Assembly (NCBI RefSeq): GCF_000383915.1
Contig: NZ_KB912942.1
Coordinates: 8,140,470-8,204,469, forward strand
Reading direction: 5' to 3'
Length of the DNA stretch: 64,000 nucleotides
Source of the DNA: Amycolatopsis benzoatilytica AK 16/65
Lineage (GTDB): Bacteria; Actinomycetota; Actinomycetes; Mycobacteriales; Pseudonocardiaceae
Positions 50,447 through 58,410 of the stretch are shown here, one piece after another. The notes beneath the pieces are model-generated. The model searched no databases and was not told the origin of the DNA. It saw nothing but the letters and a program-made list of their open reading frames with translations. The position numbers were made by a program, and so were the translations under genes. How positions within the stretch are numbered: position 1 is the stretch's first letter; each line of letters opens with the position of its first letter.

Positions 50447-52162
50447 GTGAGCGGATTCGCGAGCGCGCTGCTCTCGCTCGCGCACACCTTGTTCGGACCG
50501 GGATTCTGCCCCGGCGACTGGGTGTGGGCGACGACCACAGCGGGTGCGCTCGTCGCGCTCTTCCCGGCGGCCGGTGCGCTGGTCGTGGCGCTGATCCGGA
50601 AGGGAACCGGCAACCGGTACGACGCGACCACGCTTACCGTGTTCGGGCTCATCGGCGTGCTCAGCGTGCTGGTGCTGCCGTGGCTGCTGGCGAGCGGCAT
50701 TTCCGAGACTTTCCGGGCCGTGAACTCCGGGGCCAAGAGCGGCCTGTCGGCTGCCGAAACGGCCAGCCTTGGCAAGGACTACTGCTCGTTCGTCGGCGTG
50801 CAGAAGACCTACCTGGGCGGCGGGTCGAATGTCTTCGAGACGCTGTTCTACCCGCGCGGCATCAAGCTCTCCTACGCGCTGTACCTGCTCGCGTTCACCG
50901 TGCTGCCGGTCGGCTCGTTGCTGTTCGTGATGCTGCAGGCGCGCACCGCGTTCCGCCGCGGGCCGAAGTGGCCGTCGCGGTTCTTCTGGGTTTCGTTCGT
51001 CGTCATGGCGCTCGCGACCGCGGGCATGTCGGCCAACACCGCCGTGCACTTCTGGCTCGGCTTCCTGCCGTTCAGCATCCTGGGCCTGATCCCGGTCGCG
51101 CTGGTCGGCCCGCCGCCCTGGTCGGTGATCAACCGGCCGGAACCGCGCCGGGACGAGCCGCCCGCACCGGTCGCGCAGCCGCGGCGCGAGCAGCTGCCGC
51201 CGCCTCCGCCGCCGCAGAACAAGCCGTACCCGGCCACCGCGCTCGCTTCGGCGCCCGAGCCGCTGCCGAACGGCGGGATGCTCGCCGCCGCGCCCGGGAT
51301 GATCCCGCCGCCGCCCGGCTCGCGCAATGCCGGCGGCAGCCGGTATCGGCGTGTCCGCCAGCTCGGCACCGGCGGCTTCGGCACCGTCTGGGAAGCGGTG
51401 GACACCCAGCTCAACCGCACGGTCGCGCTGAAGATCGCGCACGCGCCGGACCGCGACACCGAGGAGCGGATGCAGCGCGAGGCCCGGGCGCTGGCCGTGG
51501 TGAACCACCCGAACTGCGTGCGGGTGTACGACCTGGTCGAGGAGCCGGACGGGCTCGCGCTGGTGATGGAGTACCTGCGCGGCCGGCCGCTCGCCGAGGT
51601 GGTCGACGGCCAGGGTCCGATCGACGACGTCGCGGCCGGCCGGCTGTGGTCCACGATGGCCGGGGCGCTGGTCGCGGCGCACGAGCGAGGCGTGCTGCAC
51701 CGTGACGTGAAGCCGTCGAACGTCATCCTCGACCCGGCGGGCATCGCGCACTTGATCGACTTCGGCATCGCCCGCAGCCAGGGCGATTCGAAGATGACCG
51801 CCACCGGGATGATGATCGGTACGCCCGACTTCGTCGCCCCGGAGCAGGCGATGGGCCAGCCGGCCAGTCCGGCCTCGGACGCCTGGCAACTGGCCGCCAC
51901 GGTCAGCTATGCGCTGTCCGGCCAGCCGCCGCGCGGCACCCGCGAGACGCCGATGGCCGCGCTGATGGCCGCGGCCCGCGCCGATCCGGTCACCCACCTG
52001 CCGCAGCGGTCGGTGCACGCCCGGATCCTGGCCGCGTCGCTGGACCCGGAGCCGCGCAGGCGCCCGACGCTGAATTCGGTGCGTCGCGAGGTCGACGGCT
52101 GGCTGAGCCGGGCCGGGAAAGCGCTGGACGGTCCGGTCACCCAGATCGTGCCGCGCCGCTGA
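50447..52162 (+). CDS. Membrane Ser/Thr protein kinase with N-terminal membrane domain and C-terminal kinase
   Basis: 571 residues from a GTG at 50447, supported by GAGGGGA upstream. About five membrane segments occupy residues 1-225 (for example TAGALVALFPAAGALVVALI, VFGLIGVLSVLVLPWLLASG). A proline-rich linker follows (RREQLPPPPPPQNK, about 245-290). The Hanks-type kinase domain covers about 299-560: RQLGTGGFGTVWEAVDTQL (glycine loop), RTVALKIAHAP (catalytic Lys), GVLHRDVKPSNVILD (about 417), LIDFGIARS (DFG, about 438) and PDFVAPEQAMGQ (APE). Most actinobacterial PknB-type kinases have the kinase first and the membrane segment after it, so the order is reversed. No PASTA domain is present. 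Substrate unknown. Confidence 0.88.
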   Translation: MSGFASALLSLAHTLFGPGFCPGDWVWATTTAGALVALFPAAGALVVALIRKGTGNRYDATTLTVFGLIGVLSVLVLPWLLASGISETFRAVNSGAKSGLSAAETASLGKDYCSFVGVQKTYLGGGSNVFETLFYPRGIKLSYALYLLAFTVLPVGSLLFVMLQARTAFRRGPKWPSRFFWVSFVVMALATAGMSANTAVHFWLGFLPFSILGLIPVALVGPPPWSVINRPEPRRDEPPAPVAQPRREQLPPPPPPQNKPYPATALASAPEPLPNGGMLAAAPGMIPPPPGSRNAGGSRYRRVRQLGTGGFGTVWEAVDTQLNRTVALKIAHAPDRDTEERMQREARALAVVNHPNCVRVYDLVEEPDGLALVMEYLRGRPLAEVVDGQGPIDDVAAGRLWSTMAGALVAAHERGVLHRDVKPSNVILDPAGIAHLIDFGIARSQGDSKMTATGMMIGTPDFVAPEQAMGQPASPASDAWQLAATVSYALSGQPPRGTRETPMAALMAAARADPVTHLPQRSVHARILAASLDPEPRRRPTLNSVRREVDGWLSRAGKALDGPVTQIVPRR

Positions 52163-52182
52163 CGGGCTCGCTTGAGACTGTG

Positions 52183-52237
52183 GTCCGTGAAGGGCCCCTC
52201 CAGAGAATCTAAGTCCCTCAAGGGGCCCTTCACGGAC
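52183..52237. repeat. Dispersed palindrome, copy 4
   Basis: Outer arms GTCCGTGAAGGGCCCCT (52183-52199) and AGGGGCCCTTCACGGAC (52221-52237) pair perfectly over 17 bp; the inner 21 bp pair poorly (CAGAGAATCTAAGTCCCTC centre). It follows the kinase stop by 20 bp, and its right arm overlaps the last codons of the methyltransferase relic. Confidence 0.88.
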
Positions 52238-52499
52238 GGTTCACAAGCGGCTTGACAGCTGATAGTTCCAGCCGCTTGCCCGGCTCGGACGCCATCTTGA
52301 CCTCAGCGAACCCCGCCGCCGGCAGCCGGCCCGGCAGTGCGTCCGGGTCCAGCACGTTCATCGTGTCTCCGAGGGGCCGGTCGATGACGACCGCCGTGTA
52401 CCCGGGGCGGTTACCGGCGGCGAGCGCGTTCGACGCTGCCTTCCACCGGGCGGTGGGCGTCCCGCCCGGTGCCTGCTTCAGCGCCAGGACGGCAGCCAC
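52230..52499 (-). pseudogene. Probable C-terminal remnant of a SAM-dependent methyltransferase
   Basis: A minus-strand frame from a GTG at 52499 gives about 89 residues: YTAVVIDRPLGDTMNVLDPD and ALPGRLPAAGFAEVKMASEP, which look like the last two strands of a class I methyltransferase (the DPDALPGRL-x-AAGF pattern). There is no SAM-binding glycine motif. The last three codons (Arg-Pro-stop) lie inside the dispersed palindrome, so the original end is lost. The frame can be extended to an ATG at 52553 inside the mannosyltransferase gene, but that overlap is 76 bp. A short functional protein cannot be excluded. Confidence 0.45.
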
Positions 52500-54046
52500 A
52501 TCTCCGCGTTCCAATGCGCGTTCGTGATCGGGATTCCGTTCAGAATCGGCCATAGCCAAGCGAAGTTCGCCACCACGAGCCCGGTGTACAACGCGACCAC
52601 GAGCAGCCCGGTGCCGCGCCGTTCGAAGCCGCGTTTCGCGCTGCCGAGGATCTGGCCCAGCGCGAGCACCAGCCCGAGCACCAGGAACGGGGCCATCGGC
52701 GTCGCGTAGAAGAAGTACATCTGCCGGTCGATGTTCGTGAACCACGGCAGGTAGCCGGCGAAGTAGCCGGTGAGCACCGCGGCGTAGCGCCAGTCGGCAC
52801 GGAAGAACCACCGCCACAGACCCCAGCCGAGCATCGGCGCGGCCAGCCACCACATCGCCGGCGTGCCGATCAGCATCGTCGCGCCCAGGCAGCGCGATTC
52901 GCCGCAGCCGGTCACCGTGCTGTCGATGTAGTAGAGCATCGGCCGCAGGCCCATCGGCCAGGTCCACGGCTTCGACTCCCACGGGTGTGGGTGGTCCTTC
53001 GGCGTCACCAGCGTCTCGTGGAAGTGCAGAACGTTCGCCGTGTAGTCGCCGAGCGAGCGCAGCGCGGGCGGGATCCAGCCGAACAGTCCGGGGTCGATGT
53101 TCTTGATCTCGGTGTAGTGCCGGTCGGTCGCCGTCTCGCTGGCGAACCAGGCCCAGTACGAGGCGAGGTACATCAGAATCGGCACGACCAGGATCGCCCA
53201 CAGCGCGGGCGCGACGTCCCGCCGGATGGTGCCGACCCACGGCCGCTGCACGCCCGCCGCGCGCCGCGCCGCGACGTCGAAGAAAACAGTGAGCAGGCCG
53301 AATGCCGCGATGTAGTACAGCGCCGACCACTTCACGCCGAAGGTCAGGCCGATCATCAGCCCGGCGGCGAATCGCCACCAGCGGAAGCCGAGCTTCGGGC
53401 CCCACGGCGATTCGTGCACCCAGCCTTCGCGCACCGCGACCGCCAGCCGTTGCCGGACCTGATCGCGGTCGCACAGCACGCACGCGAACGCGGCCAGCAC
53501 GAACAACGCGATGAAGATGTCCAGCATCCCCATCCGCGACTGCAGGTGCAGCACGCCGTCGCAGATCACCAGCACGCCCGCGATGCCGCCGAGCAGCGTC
53601 GAGCGGGTCAGCCGCCGCGCGACACGGACGGTCAGCAGGATGATCAGCGTGCCGGCCAGCGCGGGCATGATCCGCCAGCCCCAGCCGTTGTAGCCGAACA
53701 GCCATTCGCCGACCGCGATGAAGTCCTTGGCCAGCGGCGGGTGCACGATCAGCTCGTACCCGGCGTTGTCCTCGTAGCCGCCGTTGCGCAGCATCTGCGC
53801 GGCTTGCGGCACGTAGTGCTTCTCGTCGAAGACGGGACTGCCGTGGTCGGTCGGGAAGCCCAGGTTCTGCAGCCGGACGACGGCGCCGATCGCGGTCAGC
53901 ACGAGCGTCACGATCCAGCCGCGCAGCCGGTCGGCAGGCATGCCCCGGCCCAGCAGCGTCGCTTCGCGATCGGTCGGCGGGCGGCGGGCGTCGACCGGCT
54001 CCGGCCGCACGCTCTCGTCGTCGGCACGGGTCAGCAGCGCGGTCAC
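52478..54046 (-). CDS. pmt: Protein O-mannosyltransferase (Pmt, GT39)
   Basis: 522 residues from a GTG at 54046, about 11 membrane segments. The first extracellular loop has the catalytic acidic pair in GSPVFDEKHYVPQAAQML (about 70-75) and VHPPLAKDFIAVGEWLFGYN. Further family blocks are MGMLDIFIALFVLAAFACVL, SESPW-like HESPWGPKLGFRWWRFAAGL and WPMGLRPMLYYIDS. It transfers mannose from polyprenyl-phosphate mannose to exported proteins as they cross the membrane. The order pmt (minus) / rsmI (plus) with a 54-bp divergent gap is conserved across many actinobacteria. Confidence 0.93.
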   Translation of the reverse strand: MTALLTRADDESVRPEPVDARRPPTDREATLLGRGMPADRLRGWIVTLVLTAIGAVVRLQNLGFPTDHGSPVFDEKHYVPQAAQMLRNGGYEDNAGYELIVHPPLAKDFIAVGEWLFGYNGWGWRIMPALAGTLIILLTVRVARRLTRSTLLGGIAGVLVICDGVLHLQSRMGMLDIFIALFVLAAFACVLCDRDQVRQRLAVAVREGWVHESPWGPKLGFRWWRFAAGLMIGLTFGVKWSALYYIAAFGLLTVFFDVAARRAAGVQRPWVGTIRRDVAPALWAILVVPILMYLASYWAWFASETATDRHYTEIKNIDPGLFGWIPPALRSLGDYTANVLHFHETLVTPKDHPHPWESKPWTWPMGLRPMLYYIDSTVTGCGESRCLGATMLIGTPAMWWLAAPMLGWGLWRWFFRADWRYAAVLTGYFAGYLPWFTNIDRQMYFFYATPMAPFLVLGLVLALGQILGSAKRGFERRGTGLLVVALYTGLVVANFAWLWPILNGIPITNAHWNAEMWLPSWR

Positions 54047-54100
54047 GGGGCCCGATACTACGACCTGAGGCTCCGGCCGGGTCTGGTTAGGCTGATCGGC

Positions 54101-54940
54101 ATGACTTCTTCGCCCGGACGGCTCGTGCTCGCTGCCACCCCGCTGGGCGATCCCGGCGACGCGTCCGCCCGCCTGATCGAGGCAGTGGGTTCGGCCGACG
54201 TGATCGCCGCGGAAGACACTCGACGGCTGCGCACACTCGCGTCGGCGCTCGGCGTGTCGCCGACCGGCCGGGTGGTGAGCTTCTACGAGGACGTCGAGAC
54301 CGCCCGCCTGCCGAAGCTGTTGGAGGCGCTGCGCGGCGGCGAGACAGTGCTGGTGGTGACCGACGCCGGAATGCCGAGCGTGTCGGACCCCGGCTTCCGG
54401 CTCGTGGCCGCCTGCGTCGAGGAGGACTTGCCGATCACCTGCCTTCCCGGCCCGTCCGCGGTGACGACGGCGCTCGCGCTGTCCGGACTGCCGTGTGACC
54501 GGTTCTGCTTCGAAGGCTTCGCTCCGCGCAAACCGGGCGAACGCACGAAGTGGCTGACCGAACTGGTGGCCGAGCGTCGGACCGCGGTGTTCTTCGAGTC
54601 ACCGCACCGGATCGCCTCTCTGCTGTCGGACGCGGCCGCGGTACTGGGCGGCTCGCGGCGGGCCGCGGTGTGCCGGGAACTGACCAAGACCTACGAAGAG
54701 GTCAAGCGTGGCACGCTCGCGGAACTGGCGGAGTGGGCGGAAGAAGGGGTCCGTGGCGAGATCACCGTGGTCCTGGAGGGCGCGGCGCCGCGGCAGGCTT
54801 CGGTGCCGGAGCTGGTGCCGGAAGTCGCCGAGCGGGTCGCGGCCGGGGAACGGCTGAAGACGGTGGCGGCCGAGGTCGCCAGCGCGGCCGGAGTGTCCAC
54901 AAAGGAGCTTTACGCGGCGGTGCTCGCGGCTAGGAAGTGA
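54101..54940 (+). CDS. rsmI: 16S rRNA (cytidine-1402 2'-O)-methyltransferase RsmI
   Basis: 279 residues. The tetrapyrrole-methylase fold is clear: GRLVLAATPLGDPGDASARL, VIAAEDTRRLRTLASALGV, VLVVTDAGMPSVSDPGFRLV, ITCLPGPSAVTTALALSGLP, FFESPHRIASLLSDA, VCRELTKTYEEVKRGTLAEL and ITVVLEGA. RsmI methylates the 2'-OH of C1402 in 16S rRNA with SAM. TAGGCT at 54088-54093 lies seven bases before the ATG, with no ribosome-binding site, so a leaderless mRNA is likely. Followed by dispersed palindrome copy 5. Confidence 0.96.
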   Translation: MTSSPGRLVLAATPLGDPGDASARLIEAVGSADVIAAEDTRRLRTLASALGVSPTGRVVSFYEDVETARLPKLLEALRGGETVLVVTDAGMPSVSDPGFRLVAACVEEDLPITCLPGPSAVTTALALSGLPCDRFCFEGFAPRKPGERTKWLTELVAERRTAVFFESPHRIASLLSDAAAVLGGSRRAAVCRELTKTYEEVKRGTLAELAEWAEEGVRGEITVVLEGAAPRQASVPELVPEVAERVAAGERLKTVAAEVASAAGVSTKELYAAVLAARK

Positions 54941-54996
54941 CCGTGGAACCTGCTCGCGCCGGTCTGTGACGGCTGCTTCCGCACCGGTCCGCGAAG

Positions 54997-55051
54997 GTCC
55001 GTGAAGGGCCCCTTGAGGGAATCAGATTCCCTCAAGGAGTCCTTCACGGAC
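54997..55051. repeat. Dispersed palindrome, copy 5
   Basis: A 55-bp palindrome: the left arm starts GTCCGTGAAGGGCCCCTTGA, the centre is AATCAGATT and the right arm ends GGAGTCCTTCACGGAC. It lies 57 bp after the rsmI stop and 40 bp before the stop of the convergent flavodoxin relic. Confidence 0.9.
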
Positions 55052-55090
55052 TTTCCGGTGCCGCACGGAGACGGTAGTTCCGGTCCGTGC

Positions 55091-55372
55091 TCAGCCCTCG
55101 GCGGAGGTTGCCGCGACGCGCGGCGCGCCGTCCGCGAACCGGCTGGCGAGGGTGGCCACTCGCTGGCCGAGGTGGCGGGCGGTGGACACGTCCGCGGCGT
55201 GAACCGCCTCGGGGCCTTGGTCGTTCCAGGTCTGGGCACCGGCGCCGAGGTAGAACCCGAGCCGGTTGCGGTCGTGTTCGCTGGCGGTGGTGGTGTTCCA
55301 GCCGGGCAGCAGGCCCAGGCTGATCCAGTGCATGCCGTGCTGGGCGGCCTCGGTGACGGGGGGAGTGCCGAC
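55091..55372 (-). pseudogene. C-terminal relic of a flavodoxin-like NAD(P)H oxidoreductase
   Basis: The minus strand reads GTPPVTEAAQHGMHWISLGL, LPGWNTTTASEHDRNRLGFY, LGAGAQTWNDQGPEAVHAAD and TARHLGQRVATLASRF, which resembles the end of flavodoxin-family (WrbA-like) proteins. The first in-frame stop upstream is the TAG at 55415-55417, which is also the stop of the TetR gene, so no FMN-binding N-terminus can exist. A start at the internal ATG (55333) would give only 80 residues. I regard it as the remains of a gene truncated when the TetR/oxidoreductase pair arrived. Confidence 0.65.
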
Positions 55373-55414
55373 CCGGTGGCGGACGCGGGATTCCGGGCTG
55401 CGGAAGCGGCGCTG

Positions 55415-56083
55415 CTACGGGACTGGCTGAGCGTACTGGGGCGGTGACGGTGCCGGATCCGCGCGCAACAGCAATCGCGCTGCCGCATAAGCCTTTTCGG
55501 CGTCCGGCGCCTCGCCCGTGATGGCGTCGGTGTAGATGAACGACTCGCCGACTCGCACCAGCAGATAGGCCAGATCCGCGACCGGCAGCGGTGATTCCAG
55601 CCGTCCCGCCGCGACTTCCGCGGACAGCAGTTCCCGCACCTTCTCGATCGTGCGCGACTGCACCAGGCTGGCCTTGGTGGTCAGCAGCCGCAGCGCGCGT
55701 TCCGGTTCGCGGCGCAGGAACGCCCGGAACGGGGCGGACGCGTTGACGGTGCGGACGAACGCGCCGATCGCGGCTGCGACGCCTTCGCCGCCCCGGCCCG
55801 CGTAGCTGACGTTCTCCAGCACCGCCGCGGTTTCCGCCCAGAGGATCTCGCCCAGCAGGTGGTCGCGGCTGCCTACCCAGCGGTGCAGCGTCGCCCGGCT
55901 GACGCCGAGTTCGCCGGCAAGTTCCCGCATGTCGACGCGGTCTCCGGTGAGGAACCGGTCGCGCGCGAGCCGGAAGGCCGCGACGGCATCGGGTCGCGGG
56001 AGACGGGTGGACAGTGGCGTTTCGATGAGTGAGACGTTAGCAGAAGGTGTCCCATGGATGAGACATATGACAGAATGTCTCAA
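55415..56083 (-). CDS. TetR-family regulator (QsdR type), start codon uncertain
   Basis: Up to 222 residues from a TTG at 56083. The family match starts at about residue 28: LPRPDAVAAFRLARDRFLTG, MRELAGELGVSRATLHRWVG (HTH) and SRDHLLGEILWAETAAVLEN. The effector part matches QsdR-like TetR proteins (RAFLRREPERALRLLTTKAS). No ATG or GTG lies in frame between the TTG and the conserved region. The TTG overlaps the operator dyad at 56059-56082 and lacks a ribosome-binding site. Divergent from the quinone oxidoreductase, which it probably represses. Confidence 0.82.
   Translation of the reverse strand: MRHSVICLIHGTPSANVSLIETPLSTRLPRPDAVAAFRLARDRFLTGDRVDMRELAGELGVSRATLHRWVGSRDHLLGEILWAETAAVLENVSYAGRGGEGVAAAIGAFVRTVNASAPFRAFLRREPERALRLLTTKASLVQSRTIEKVRELLSAEVAAGRLESPLPVADLAYLLVRVGESFIYTDAITGEAPDAEKAYAAARLLLRADPAPSPPQYAQPVP
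56059..56082. promoter_or_regulatory. TetR operator between the QsdR-like gene and the quinone oxidoreductase
   Basis: TGAGACAT (56059-56066) and ATGTCTCA (56075-56082) are perfect inverted copies with an 8-bp centre, 21 bp upstream of the oxidoreductase ATG. A further TGAGACGTT half-site lies near 56028-56036. This is the natural operator for the adjacent TetR protein. Confidence 0.65.
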
Positions 56084-56103
56084 AGACGAGAGGAGCCGCG
56101 AAG

Positions 56104-57063
56104 ATGCGTGCTGTGCAGGTGACCGAGTTCGGCGGTCCCGAGGTGCTCAAGCCGGTCGAGCTGCCGGACCCGGTGCCCGGGCCGGGGCAGGTGCTGATCG
56201 AGGTCGACCGGATCGGGCTGAACTACGCCGACACGCACCAGGCGGAGAACTCCTACCTGGCCCCGAGCAAGCTCCCGCTGGTCCCGGGCGGCGAGGTCGT
56301 CGGCCGCACCGCCGACGGCAAGCGCGTGGTCGCCCTGCTCAACGGGGGCGGCGGTTACGCCGAACTCGCCGTGGCGGACGACGCCATGACCTTCCCGGTG
56401 CCGGACGGTGTCGACGACCTGAACGCGCTGTCGATGCTGGTCCAGGGCGCGACCGCGTGGATCATGCTGCGCAAGAACGCCCACCTGGAGCCGGGCGAGT
56501 CGATCGTCGTGCACGCGGCGGCGGGCGGCGTCGGGTCGATCGCGGTGCAGCTGGCGAAGGCGTGGGGCGCGGGCCGGGTCATCGCGACCGCGAGCAGCGA
56601 CGAGAAGCGCGCGCTGACCCTGGAACTGGGCGCGGACGTCGCGGTCGACTCCCGCGCGGAGAACATGACCGAGGTGCTGCGGGAAGCGAACGAGGGCAAG
56701 CGCGTCGACATCGTCCTCGACATGGTCGGCGGTCCGACGACCGACCAGAGCATCGCCGCGCTGGCTCCGTTCGGCCGGCTGGTGTTCTACGGGATGGCCG
56801 GCCGCCGCCCGCCGAAGCCGATCGAGCTGCGCAACCTCCTCGGCCACAGCACGACGGTCGCCGGGATGTGGCTGCCGCACGCGTTCGGGTTGCCGGGCAA
56901 CGTGTTCGGCACGGCGCTCAGCGACCTGTTCGGCATGGTCGAGGCAGGCAAGCTGCGCGCCGTCGCCGGAGGCGAGTACGCGCTGGCGGACGCGCGCGCC
57001 GCGCACGAGGCGCTGCGTTCGCGCGGCACCACCGGGAAGCTGCTGCTCGACCCGCGCCGCTGA
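56104..57063 (+). CDS. Zinc-free quinone oxidoreductase (MDR superfamily)
   Basis: 319 residues from the ATG at 56104, preceded by GAGAGGAG. MRAVQVTEFGGPEVLKPVEL is the usual start of QOR-type proteins, with RIGLNYADTHQAENSY, LVPGGEVVGRTADG, the NADPH motif VVHAAAGGVGSIAVQLAKAW (about 137-156) and the end GTTGKLLLDPRR. The Cys/Glu zinc ligands of alcohol dehydrogenases are missing. It reduces quinones or enones with NADPH. The divergent TetR gene and shared operator suggest induction by a reactive electrophile. Confidence 0.92.
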   Translation: MRAVQVTEFGGPEVLKPVELPDPVPGPGQVLIEVDRIGLNYADTHQAENSYLAPSKLPLVPGGEVVGRTADGKRVVALLNGGGGYAELAVADDAMTFPVPDGVDDLNALSMLVQGATAWIMLRKNAHLEPGESIVVHAAAGGVGSIAVQLAKAWGAGRVIATASSDEKRALTLELGADVAVDSRAENMTEVLREANEGKRVDIVLDMVGGPTTDQSIAALAPFGRLVFYGMAGRRPPKPIELRNLLGHSTTVAGMWLPHAFGLPGNVFGTALSDLFGMVEAGKLRAVAGGEYALADARAAHEALRSRGTTGKLLLDPRR

Positions 57064-57067
57064 TCCA

Positions 57068-57103
57068 CCGGGTGAGCGCTGCCCCCGATCAGCGCTCACC
57101 CGG
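57068..57103. terminator. Bidirectional hairpin between quinone oxidoreductase and pabB
   Basis: CCGGGTGAGCGCTG (57068-57081) and CAGCGCTCACCCGG (57090-57103) form a perfect 14-bp stem with an 8-base loop. It starts five bases after the oxidoreductase stop and overlaps the last codons of pabB, which runs the other way. Confidence 0.8.
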
Positions 57104-58324
57104 GCTGGCCAGCAACTCCTCCAGCGGCGCTGCTTTGTCGAGGCACTCCTGCCACTCGGCGGCCGGGTCCGAATCCGCCGTGATCCCGCCGCCCACCCCC
57201 AGCGCGATCCGGCCGCCGGCGATCTCGAACGTCCGGATCGCCACGTTCAGCTCCAGCCCGGCCGGCGACACCAACCCGACCGCGCCGGTGTACACCCCGC
57301 GCGCCGCCGTCTCGAGCGAAGCGATCAGGTCCAGTGCCCGGATCTTCGGGGCGCCGGTGACCGAACCTGGCGGGAAGGTCGCGGCGAGCAAGTCCGCGTC
57401 GGACACCGCTTCCGGCAGCACACCCTCCACAGTGGACGCCAAATGCCACACCCCGGGAGCCGGGTGCACGGCGAGCAGATCCGGCACCACCACGCTGCCG
57501 ACCGCGCACACCCGGCCGAGATCGTTGCGCACCAGATCGGTGATCATCACGTTCTCCGCGACGTCCTTCTCCGACCGCCGCAGCCGCCTCGCATTGCCGT
57601 CGTCCGCCGGGCCGCGCCGGGGCAGCGTGCCCTTGATCGGCGAGGACCGCACCCGCCGGCCGTGGCGCTCCAGAAACAGCTCCGGTGACAGCGAGACCAC
57701 TGATCCCCACGCTCCGGCGACATAAGCCGCCCGCCGCGGAGCCAGCCGACGCACACCTTCAGCGAACAACGCGGCCGGGGAACCGTCGAACGAGCCGGTG
57801 AACCGGGAACAGACGTTCGCCTGGAACAGCTCGCCCGCCTCGATCTCGAGCACGCACGCCTTCACCGCCTGCTCGTGCCCGGACGGACGCGAAAGCGGGC
57901 TCGCCGACCACGACTCCGAAGAGGGCTCCGCCAGTGCCTGCTCCACCAGCGACAGCTGAGCCGGGGCGTCGCCGTCGATCGATTCGAACCAGCAGCTCCC
58001 GTCCGCGTCCCAGCGCAGCACGTGCGACGCCCAGCCCCACGCTGAGACCGGCGCCCCGGCGGATCGGCCGGACGGATCGGTCAGGTCATAGGACAGAAAC
58101 CCGAACCAGCCCCCGCCGACCCGCCCCGCCGGCACGGCGACTGGCGCCACCTCGGGAAACGGCCGAGGCTCGACCGGCACGAACGGCGCGACCACCGCGC
58201 GCGACCCGAACCAGTCGCCGCACACCGCAGCCGGTTCGGGCAGCCCGTGCGCGCGGGCGAACGCGGACAGCCGCCGCAACGCCCCGGAAGGCGTCAGGTC
58301 GGTCCGCAGCGGCTGGAAAAGCAT
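57089..58324 (-). CDS. pabB: Aminodeoxychorismate synthase component I (PabB)
   Basis: 411 residues. The chorismate-binding domain is complete: IEAGELFQANVCSRFTGSF (about 160), SPELFLERHGRRVRSSPIKG, the metal/chorismate region RSEKDVAENVMITDLVRNDL, VVPDLLAVHPAPGVWHLAST and FPPGSVTGAPKIRALDLIAS. The SPIKGT motif has the Lys of the PabB/anthranilate synthase family. It makes 4-amino-4-deoxychorismate for folate, with ammonia from a PabA partner not in this window. CACAAT on the minus strand (58336-58331) lies six bases before the ATG at 58324, suggesting a leaderless mRNA. Confidence 0.92.
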   Translation of the reverse strand: MLFQPLRTDLTPSGALRRLSAFARAHGLPEPAAVCGDWFGSRAVVAPFVPVEPRPFPEVAPVAVPAGRVGGGWFGFLSYDLTDPSGRSAGAPVSAWGWASHVLRWDADGSCWFESIDGDAPAQLSLVEQALAEPSSESWSASPLSRPSGHEQAVKACVLEIEAGELFQANVCSRFTGSFDGSPAALFAEGVRRLAPRRAAYVAGAWGSVVSLSPELFLERHGRRVRSSPIKGTLPRRGPADDGNARRLRRSEKDVAENVMITDLVRNDLGRVCAVGSVVVPDLLAVHPAPGVWHLASTVEGVLPEAVSDADLLAATFPPGSVTGAPKIRALDLIASLETAARGVYTGAVGLVSPAGLELNVAIRTFEIAGGRIALGVGGGITADSDPAAEWQECLDKAAPLEELLASPGER

Positions 58325-58371
58325 CGCGCCATTGTGCCCGTACCCGGCGATGACCAGCGGAAAAGGTGATC

Positions 58372-58410
58372 AGAGCAGCACCTCAGAGCAGCACCTCAGA
58401 GCAGTACATC
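58372..58410. repeat. Three 13-bp tandem repeats at the 3' end of the GH25-like gene
   Basis: AGAGCAGCACCTC at 58372-58384 and 58385-58397 and a variant AGAGCAGTACATC at 58398-58410. Because 13 is not a multiple of three, each unit puts a stop in another frame of the minus strand. The third unit is inside the last codons of the gene. Confidence 0.85.
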
